Source: JAHEFX01 sp964614585
GTDB lineage: Bacteria > Actinomycetota > Acidimicrobiia > Spongiisociales > JAENVV01
Assembly: GCA_964614585.1 (NCBI GenBank)
Contig: CAZTLW010000128.1
Coordinates: 1 to 6,675, forward strand
Direction of reading: 5' to 3'
DNA length: 6,675 bases
The notes under the pieces were generated by a model. The model was not told the DNA's origin. It made no database searches and saw nothing but the letters and a program-made list of their open reading frames with translations. Numbering within the stretch: position 1 is the stretch's first letter; the number at the start of each line of letters is the position of its first letter. The translations under genes and the position numbers were made by a program. Of this stretch, positions 1 through 6,675 are shown piece by piece.

Positions 1-205
1 CCGCCTGCTCGACGTCGGGGAGGATCAGCGCATCGATGGGCACGGGGTCGCTGGCGAGGCGACGGGCGAGGACCTCGTTCCGCTCGGCCACCTCGACCCC
101 TCGGTCGTACTGCCAGAGGGCGAGGAGGAGGCTGACCACCGTGAAGGCGGCCACGAACAAGCCGAGGCCGATCCAGCCACCGGTGATCGGCTTGCGGTCC
201 GTCAT
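1..205 (-). CDS. Probable SURF1-family protein, N-terminal part (cut by window edge)
   Basis: The ATG at 205-203 opens a frame with 68 complete codons before the window ends, so only the N-terminus is visible. Residues 11-31 form one hydrophobic segment beginning WIGLGLF and ending in LALWQYDR. A single N-terminal membrane helix followed at once by a W-Q-x-x-R motif (W31, Q32, R35) is typical of SURF1 proteins. The stretch after it, rich in charged residues and leading to DPVPIDAL, also fits. SURF1 proteins assist assembly of haem-copper cytochrome c oxidase at the membrane. The start codon overlaps the stop of the small gene before it (ATGA), which implies translational coupling. The second SURF1 helix and the central conserved motifs lie outside the window, so the family call rests on the N-terminus alone. 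Another single-pass membrane protein remains possible. Confidence 0.62.
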   Translation of the reverse strand, partial: MTDRKPITGGWIGLGLFVAAFTVVSLLLALWQYDRGVEVAERNEVLARRLASDPVPIDALILPDVEQA

Positions 206-345
206 GCGTCCGGCTCCGTCGGATCCTCGGACACCGGGAGATGCAGGGCCACCGGCCACTCACGCCAGTCGCCGAGTCCGTCGTCGTCGACGATGCCGGC
301 GGCCACGAGTCGGGCCGCCAGGTCATCGGTCCACACCCAGGGCAT
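202..345 (-). CDS. Small protein of unknown function, 47 residues
   Basis: I do not recognise this gene. The frame runs from ATG 345-343 to TGA 204-202. It encodes a soluble, acidic peptide starting MPWVWTDDLAARLVAAGIV, with Trp3, Trp5 and a later W-R-E-W, and an Asp/Glu/Pro-rich C-terminus. No membrane segment, Cys pair or known motif is visible. A GGAAGG ribosome-binding site at 362-357 lies 11 nt before this ATG. It lies only 5 nt before an in-frame GTG at 351-349, which would add two residues, so the start is uncertain. The stop overlaps the start of the probable SURF1 gene by four bases, and the gene begins about 70 nt after the gamma-glutamyltransferase stop. The clean SD, the tight packing and the overlap argue that it is translated. 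A role linked to the next gene is inference. Confidence 0.55.
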   Translation of the reverse strand: MPWVWTDDLAARLVAAGIVDDDGLGDWREWPVALHLPVSEDPTEPDA

Positions 346-416
346 GGTCACCACCACCTTCCGATTGAACCACCGGGCGCCACGCTAGTTGAGCGGCCTC
401 GGCGGTGGAAGGGGTC
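346..416 (-). other. Short gap between the gamma-glutamyltransferase and the small gene
   Basis: These 71 nt follow the TGA at 419-417. They contain an in-frame stop (TAG at 387-385) and the GGAAGG ribosome-binding site at 362-357 for the small gene. I see no convincing terminator hairpin or promoter, so read-through transcription into the next two genes is the simplest reading. Confidence 0.4.
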
Positions 417-1919
417 TCAGGCGACCGCGATGCCCCCGCCGCGGCGCGGGTCGGAGGCGGCGATCACCATCCTCGGCGAGGCCTCGGCGGCGGCGACTCC
501 CCCGAAGAACATGTGGAGTTCCTCGAACTGGCGGGACGCCCAGGGACCTTCGTAGGGCATCCCGGGTTCGAGGGCCACGCGGGGGCCGTCGGGTGTCCGT
601 TCGACGTGGAGTCGGGGGTGGGCGACGGCGTCCTCGAGGGAGAGACCGGCATCGACATGGGCGAGCAGGGTCGTGGCGATGGCCGTCGTGATCCGGTCGG
701 CGCCCGGTGAGCCGATGGCCAGGATCGAGTCCTCCCCGCGCACCAACGTCGGGGCCATGTTCGAGCTGAGCCGAGTGCCCGGCCGCAGGGAGTGGAACCC
801 ACCGTGGTTCAGCTCGATCTCGCCGAGGCTGTTGTTGAGCCACAGCCCGGTGCCGGGAGGCATGCAGCCCGATCCGTAGCCGGCCGAGAACGTGATGGCA
901 CAGCCCCAGCCGTCGTCGGCCGCCGCGGAGACGTGGACGGTCGACGGCGAGCCCCGCAGGGCCGCCAGGTCCCCGACCCGCGCCCTGGCGACGAGCTCCC
1001 CCACGTCGGGCACGATGGCGGGATCGAGCACCCGACGGCGATAGGAGAACACCGCCTCCTGGACTTCGGCGAACCGCGTGGCGGCCTCGGGACCGAAGCC
1101 CTCGTGGGCCCAGCCCTTCGTCAGTTCGAGCATCGCCACCAGACCTGCGCCCCCGACCGCCGGGCCCGGGTTGGTGGCGACCGCCCGACCGGCGAGCCCG
1201 GATGAGATCGGCGTCCGCCAGACCGTCTCATAGGCGGCCAGGTCGTGACGAGTCAGGATCCCCCCGCCGTCGAGGACGAACTCCGAGATGACCGCCCCCG
1301 CCTCGCCCCGGTAGAGCAGGTCGACGCCTTCCTCTGCGAGGGCGCTGAGGAGGTCGGCGAGATCGGGGAGGCGCACGATCTCGCCGACTCGGAGGCGGCG
1401 GTCGCCGTCGGTCAGGGCCGCGCGCGAACGCGGGTCGACGCCATAGATCGGCTCGAGGGCGTGTTCGAGGTAGGAGTCGGAGGACGCCGAGAGCGGGAAG
1501 CCGTCGCGGGCCGCGGCGATGGCAGGTTGCAACAACTCCGCCCACGGCAGGCGCCCGAACCGTTCGGCGGCCTCCGCCAGGGCCTTGAAGCCGCCGGGGG
1601 TCGCCACCGAGCCGGGACCGACGATCGTCTCCATGCCACCGCCATAGGCCATCCAGACCTTGGAGCCGCCGTGCCCGAAGGCATCGGGCGGCAGGGTTCG
1701 GCCCGGCATCTCCAGATAGCCGTCGATCGTCACGGGTGGCTCGTCGGGCCCCCAGATGGTCACGAAACCGCCACCGGCGGGCGAGCAGACGCCCGGTTCG
1801 GTCAGGGCCGCGACGAGGACTCCGGCGATCGCGGCGTCGACGGCCGACCCCCCGGCGGCGGCGACGGCGGCCCCGGCATCCGCGGCGAGTTGGTTGGCGG
1901 CGGCGACGGCGACGGACAT
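417..1919 (-). CDS. Gamma-glutamyltransferase-family Ntn hydrolase, cytoplasmic
   Basis: This 500-residue protein aligns over its whole length with the gamma-glutamyltransferase family. These enzymes cleave themselves before a Thr, which then attacks gamma-glutamyl bonds. Landmarks in order are GGSAVDAAIA (residues 23-32), the Gly-rich AGGGF (48-52), GPGSVATPGG (101-110), LLYRGEAG (201-208), a conserved RTPIS (235-239), the cleavage site ahead of Thr327 in SPSTVHVS, LNNSLGE (361-367), LSSNMAPT (384-391), GSPGADR (403-409) and a closing ASDPR (488-492). Predicted subunits are 1-326 and 327-500. There is no signal peptide, unlike the periplasmic E. coli enzyme of about 580 residues, so a cytoplasmic location is likely. 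The position of the carboxylate-binding Arg of E. coli GGT (FRE motif) reads Y-L-E here, and several other pocket residues differ, so the substrate may not be glutathione. ATG 1919-1917 is the first usable start after an in-frame TGA. It has no close ribosome-binding site. Confidence 0.88.
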   Translation of the reverse strand: MSVAVAAANQLAADAGAAVAAAGGSAVDAAIAGVLVAALTEPGVCSPAGGGFVTIWGPDEPPVTIDGYLEMPGRTLPPDAFGHGGSKVWMAYGGGMETIVGPGSVATPGGFKALAEAAERFGRLPWAELLQPAIAAARDGFPLSASSDSYLEHALEPIYGVDPRSRAALTDGDRRLRVGEIVRLPDLADLLSALAEEGVDLLYRGEAGAVISEFVLDGGGILTRHDLAAYETVWRTPISSGLAGRAVATNPGPAVGGAGLVAMLELTKGWAHEGFGPEAATRFAEVQEAVFSYRRRVLDPAIVPDVGELVARARVGDLAALRGSPSTVHVSAAADDGWGCAITFSAGYGSGCMPPGTGLWLNNSLGEIELNHGGFHSLRPGTRLSSNMAPTLVRGEDSILAIGSPGADRITTAIATTLLAHVDAGLSLEDAVAHPRLHVERTPDGPRVALEPGMPYEGPWASRQFEELHMFFGGVAAAEASPRMVIAASDPRRGGGIAVA

Positions 1920-1949
1920 GGGAACGGCGGAGGGTAGCCGCGACCCCTC

Positions 1950-2270
1950 TCATGACCGGCTCCGGGGAGCGAGTGGCTCGACGTGCCCGGCGACCAGATC
2001 CAGTCGGCTGGTGCGCCCGTCCTCGGTCGCCCGGAACCGGCGGCGCACACCCCCGGCGACCTGGACCACCGTGCCGACGGCCGTGTCCTCGAAGCCGGGG
2101 GGCGGGTCCCACCAGACCACCGGCAGCACGTCGACTCGCGGGGGCGGGCCGGGACTGCGAACCGACACCTCGAAACGGGCCGAGTCGATGCCTGCCATCG
2201 GGTGTCGCCGGCGCTCGACCGGGCCGGCGAGGCGGCCGACCAGCAGGACCACGTTGGTGTCATGAGACAT
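1950..2270 (-). CDS. Single-domain OB-fold protein, SSB/PriB-like
   Basis: The protein has 106 residues and starts at ATG 2270-2268, six nt after a strong GGAGGAG. Longer in-frame starts at 2312 and 2285 are rejected: the first lies inside a hairpin and the second overlaps that ribosome-binding site. The pattern matches the SSB/PriB OB fold: N-x-V-x-L-V-G-R-L (residues 6-14), a basic ERRR turn, A-R-F-E-V-S-V (31-37), DVLPVVWW (47-54), VGTVVQVAGGV (65-75), and DGRTSRLDLVAGHVEPL (84-100). The chain stops right after the last strand and ends in a basic APRSRS. It lacks the long linker and acidic tip by which replicative SSB recruits partners. It resembles PriB in size, and single-stranded nucleic acid binding is the likely role. 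It is probably an accessory paralogue rather than the main SSB. The gamma-glutamyltransferase gene begins 30 nt downstream. Confidence 0.72.
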   Translation of the reverse strand: MSHDTNVVLLVGRLAGPVERRRHPMAGIDSARFEVSVRSPGPPPRVDVLPVVWWDPPPGFEDTAVGTVVQVAGGVRRRFRATEDGRTSRLDLVAGHVEPLAPRSRS

Positions 2271-2277
2271 CCCACAC

Positions 2278-2284
2278 TCCTCCA
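2278..2284 (-). promoter_or_regulatory. Ribosome-binding site of the OB-fold gene
   Basis: On the minus strand, GGAGGAG is followed by a short spacer and ATG 2270-2268. It complements the CCTCC 16S tail seen at 6633-6637 of this same window and decides the start of the 106-residue protein. Confidence 0.7.
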
Positions 2285-2305
2285 TCGTCGGGGGGTGCGG
2301 GAACA

Positions 2306-2327
2306 CACCCACCGTATCCGGTGGGTG
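2306..2327 (-). terminator. Hairpin after the TPR gene, possible terminator
   Basis: The arms 2306-2314 and 2319-2327 are perfect 9-bp inverted repeats (CACCCACCG / CGGTGGGTG) around a 4-nt loop. The structure lies 8 nt past the TPR stop codon and 35 nt before the OB-fold start. In the direction of transcription it is followed by TGTGTTCCC, with no real U-run. It could terminate or attenuate transcription between the two genes, as U-poor hairpins are often proposed to do in actinobacteria, or protect the 3' end of the TPR mRNA. Confidence 0.5.
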
Positions 2328-2335
2328 CGACGGGA

Positions 2336-3073
2336 TCAGGGCAGCTTGCCTCGGAGTTCGTCCAGGCCGGGGAACTCGGCGTCGTGGCGTTCGATGGCCT
2401 CGACCAGTCTGGCAGCGGCGCCCGGATCACCGGCGGCGAGGGCTGCCCGCGCGGCCACGAACCACTCGCGGACCGCCGTGTCGGTGGGATCGCGCTCGAT
2501 CCGCCTGGGCCCGACCACCTCCCACGCCTCGCGTGCCCGGCCGAGGTCCAGCAGGTGGGAGGCATAGACGACCCTCGCCTCGCTCCGGGCCTCGCCGGAG
2601 GCACCGAGCTCGCCGACGAGTCGCCACGTCTTCTCGACGTCCCCGGGCCGATCGAGTGCCCGGAGGCAGTCCATCTCCACGGCCAGGTGGGTGGTCTCAC
2701 CCGAGATGCGCCGGAACGTCCGGAGCTCGGCCAAGGCCTTCTCCCAATCGCCGAGGTGGTAGAGCGTCAGCCCGAAGAGCTCTCGGATCGTCGCCACCTG
2801 GGGTGCGAGTGCCTTCGCCTCGCGCAGCTTCGGCGCCGCCTGGGGATACTTCCCAGCCCCGAAGGCATGGGCGGCGTCGGACAGCAGCGCCATGGTGGGA
2901 GCCCGCCGCTCCTTGGGGGTCGAACGCGAGATCTCCTCACGCACCCACTTCGGGAGGTCGCTGTCGCGCAGGTCCCCCGTCGTCAGCGAGCCACGCTTGG
3001 GCGGCCGCTTTCTCGCGTCGCCCGATGGGCCCCGTCCCCGGGCACCCGAGGATCCACTTCGTCGTTCCGTCAC
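2336..3073 (-). CDS. TPR-like repeat protein of unknown role
   Basis: The 245-residue protein starts at GTG 3073-3071, which has a GGAAGGG site at 3085-3079 with a 5-nt spacer, and stops at TGA 2338-2336. Residues 1-35 are rich in Arg, Lys, Gly and Ser and are probably disordered. After a short DLPKWVREEI motif (39-48), residues 61-232 form about five helix-turn-helix pairs with TPR spacing. The clearest are AAHAFGAGKYPQAAPKLREA (67-86), a unit around FGLTLYHLGDWEKAL (100-114), and YASHLLDLGRAREAW (170-184). TPR arrays hold protein partners. There is no signal peptide or membrane helix, so it should be cytoplasmic. It is the first gene after the rRNA operon, on the same strand, starting 38 nt past the terminator. 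Its position may mean that it has its own weak promoter or lives on rRNA read-through. The specific partner and function cannot be read from the sequence. Confidence 0.75.
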   Translation of the reverse strand: MTERRSGSSGARGRGPSGDARKRPPKRGSLTTGDLRDSDLPKWVREEISRSTPKERRAPTMALLSDAAHAFGAGKYPQAAPKLREAKALAPQVATIRELFGLTLYHLGDWEKALAELRTFRRISGETTHLAVEMDCLRALDRPGDVEKTWRLVGELGASGEARSEARVVYASHLLDLGRAREAWEVVGPRRIERDPTDTAVREWFVAARAALAAGDPGAAARLVEAIERHDAEFPGLDELRGKLP

Positions 3074-3078
3074 GGGGT

Positions 3079-3085
3079 CCCTTCC
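3079..3085 (-). promoter_or_regulatory. Ribosome-binding site of the TPR gene
   Basis: GGAAGGG on the minus strand sits 5 nt before the GTG at 3073-3071. It supports this non-ATG start over the internal Met at residue 61, which would cost the whole basic N-terminal region. Confidence 0.55.
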
Positions 3086-3111
3086 AACCGTCGCCAGACG
3101 CTAGCAATGAC

Positions 3112-3141
3112 CGAGGGCCGCCCCGGATGGGACGGCCCTCG
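3112..3141 (-). terminator. Terminator hairpin of the rRNA operon
   Basis: The arms 3112-3120 and 3133-3141 are perfect 9-bp inverted repeats (CGAGGGCCG / CGGCCCTCG). A further CCC/GGG pair inside the 12-nt interval extends the stem. The structure starts 12 nt past the 3' end of 5S. The RNA downstream reads GGUCAUUGCUAGCGUC, only mildly U-rich, so termination may be partial or helped by Rho. Confidence 0.72.
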
Positions 3142-3152
3142 ACCTCGAACAA

Positions 3153-3272
3153 TGCCCGGCGGTGACCTACTCTCCCAGGGGGTCGCCCCCCAAGTACCAT
3201 CGGCGCTGGCGAGTTTCACTTCCGTGTTCGGAATGGGAACGGGTGGTTCCCCGCCGCTATCGCCACCGGGCA
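3153..3272 (-). rRNA. rrf: 5S ribosomal RNA
   Basis: The 120-nt length is the bacterial norm. The ends pair in a 10-bp terminal helix (TGCCCGGTGG at the 5' end with CCGCCGGGCA at the 3' end, one G-T pair). The conserved core CCCATTCCGAACACGGAAGT lies in between, followed by the CGCCGATGGTACT segment. It is the third gene of the rRNA operon and is released from the transcript after 23S. The ends are set by the helix and could shift by one or two bases. Confidence 0.95.
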
Positions 3273-3344
3273 AATCGTGGTGCTCGACACCTCGAGCACT
3301 CCATAGCGAGCACTATCAGTTGCTGGATTCGGACAAGAAGAGAG
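3273..3344 (-). other. 23S-5S intergenic spacer
   Basis: This 72-nt spacer carries the 3' strand of the 23S processing stalk (3302-3344) and a separate hairpin nearer 5S (3280-3299). No tRNA gene is present. Confidence 0.7.
3280..3299 (-). repeat. Perfect hairpin in the 23S-5S spacer
   Basis: The 8-bp arms 3280-3287 and 3292-3299 (GTGCTCGA / TCGAGCAC) flank a 4-nt loop. The octamer cgagcact at 3293-3300 recurs at 3307-3314 inside the distal arm of the 23S stalk, so the two structures share sequence and could compete. A role in maturation of the 5S 5' end is plausible but inferred. Confidence 0.55.

Positions 3345-3352
<8 letters not shown>
3302..3352 (-). repeat. 23S processing stalk, 3' strand
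   Basis: Four blocks here are exact reverse complements of blocks at 6379-6434: 3302-3317 with 6419-6434 (16 bp), 3325-3330 with 6404-6409 (6 bp), 3334-3344 with 6390-6400 (11 bp) and 3345-3352 with 6379-6386 (8 bp, the mature-end helix). In the precursor they would fold into one long interrupted duplex closing the 3-kb 23S loop. This is the usual substrate of RNase III. Confidence 0.8.
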
Positions 3353-6378
<3,026 letters not shown>

Positions 6379-6386
<8 letters not shown>

Positions 6387-6434
6387 AGTCTCTCTTCTTG
6401 AAAGAATCCGAGACAAAAGATAGTGCTCGCTATG
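6379..6434 (-). repeat. 23S processing stalk, 5' strand
   Basis: This is the partner strand of 3302-3352, lying in the 16S-23S spacer and the first bases of 23S. The pairing blocks are 6419-6434, 6404-6409, 6390-6400 and 6379-6386. A 3-nt bulge at 6387-6389 sits beside the mature 5' end. Confidence 0.8.
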
Positions 6435-6435
6435 C

Positions 6436-6446
6436 AGTTCTCAAGG
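6436..6446 (-). promoter_or_regulatory. Conserved spacer element CCTTGAGAACT (boxA-region candidate)
   Basis: On the minus strand CCTTGAGAACT immediately precedes the distal arm of the 23S stalk. A TTGAGAACT or TGAGAACT block at this place is a recurrent feature of actinobacterial 16S-23S spacers, where antitermination (boxA) signals are expected. The match to the canonical boxA is weak, so the role is uncertain. Confidence 0.35.
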
Positions 6447-6597
6447 TGCCTGAGGGTGGCCACCCCTGGCGGGGTGCCGTACAGACTCCCTCACGACTGA
6501 ACAGTGCGTCCGGCCGGCGGCGACGAGGATTCGAGAGCAAGCTCGATCGCATCCTCGGCGGTCGTCGGTCGAATAGCCGGTCATCAACTGAGAGCTG

Positions 6598-6615
6598 GAG
6601 GATCGTGAGATCCTC
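6598..6615 (-). repeat. Hairpin just downstream of 16S
   Basis: The 7-bp arms GAGGATC / GATCCTC (6598-6604 and 6609-6615) flank a 4-nt loop, beginning about 12 nt past the 16S 3' end. It may be a processing or folding element of the precursor. Confidence 0.45.
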
Positions 6616-6627
6616 GGTACGCTCCTT

Positions 6628-6675
6628 AGAAAGGAGGTGATCCAGCCGCACGTTCCCGTACGGCTACCTTGTTAC
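6628..6675 (-). rRNA. rrs: 16S ribosomal RNA, 3' end only
   Basis: Only the last 48 nt or so are in the window. They begin with the universal GTAACAAGGTAGCCGTA, continue through GTGCGGCTGGATCA and end in CCTCCTTTCT. The CCTCC is the anti-Shine-Dalgarno sequence and matches the GGAGGAG and GGAAGG sites of the protein genes here. The exact 3' terminus could be a few bases either way. Confidence 0.96.

Larger units (their letters stand above)
6387..6627 (-). other. 16S-23S internal spacer, no tRNA
   Basis: The spacer is about 240 nt. Neither strand shows a tRNA cloverleaf, so the Ile and Ala tRNAs often found here are absent. In the direction of transcription it holds a 7-bp hairpin just after 16S (6598-6615), a longer interrupted hairpin (6525-6556, arms GAGGAT / ATCCTC with an inner TCGAG / CTCGA), a GC-rich 6-bp hairpin CACCCC / GGGGTG (6461-6476), the TTGAGAACT segment, and the 5' strand of the 23S stalk. 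The first hairpin may take part in 16S 3' maturation, but the 16S 5' flank needed to test this is outside the window. Confidence 0.8.

Noticed and set aside
385..843. Minus-strand open frame of 152 codons, and another at 1228-2112
   Set aside because: Both overlap the gamma-glutamyltransferase gene in another frame and encode low-complexity Arg/Pro-rich sequence without recognisable motifs.
1950..2312. Longer version of the OB-fold protein starting at 2312
   Set aside because: That start lies inside the 9-bp hairpin and has no ribosome-binding site. The ATG at 2270 has GGAGGAG at proper distance and begins right at the conserved domain.
3098..3103. TAGCGT as a -10 box for the TPR gene
   Set aside because: It matches only the loose TAnnnT pattern, and the -35 position falls in the GC-rich terminator loop with no TTGACA-like sequence.
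6387..6627. Possible spacer tRNA genes
   Set aside because: No cloverleaf, no GTTCGA-type T-loop in context and no acceptor pairing was found on either strand.

Overview
The window comes from a high-GC bacterium, most likely an actinomycete (Actinomycetota). The evidence is GC-rich coding sequence with strong third-position GC, a 23S rRNA carrying an extra domain III segment where actinobacterial 23S genes have one, and a 16S-23S spacer with a TTGAGAACT segment of the actinobacterial type. A deep lineage such as Acidimicrobiia is possible, but this is an inference. Every supported gene is on the minus strand, so transcription runs from high to low coordinates.

The right half (about 3112-6675) is a ribosomal RNA operon in the order 16S (only its 3' end is present), spacer, 23S, spacer, 5S, hairpin terminator. 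The 16S-23S spacer is about 240 nt and contains no tRNA gene. The two flanks of 23S pair with each other in a long interrupted stem, including a perfect 16-bp arm on the far side, as expected for a processing stalk cut by a double-strand RNase. The 23S sequence looks intact and functional: the sarcin-ricin loop, peptidyl-transferase centre and macrolide-binding adenines are all as expected.

The left half holds protein genes. Directly after the rRNA terminator is a 245-residue TPR-like protein of unknown role with a basic, probably disordered N-terminus. It is followed by a 9-bp hairpin. Next comes a closely spaced group: a 106-residue single-domain OB-fold protein (SSB/PriB-like) with no acidic SSB tail, a 500-residue cytoplasmic gamma-glutamyltransferase-family Ntn hydrolase, a 47-residue protein of unknown function, and the N-terminus of a probable SURF1-family membrane protein (cytochrome oxidase assembly) that runs off the left edge. 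Gaps are about 30-75 nt, and the last two genes overlap by 4 bases, so these four are probably co-transcribed, although their functions do not form an obvious pathway.

I see no mobile element, CRISPR array, tRNA or defence system. The most interesting points are the altered substrate-pocket residues of the gamma-glutamyltransferase homologue, the minimal OB-fold protein lying in the same reading frame just upstream of it, and the extended 23S processing stalk with a competing hairpin.
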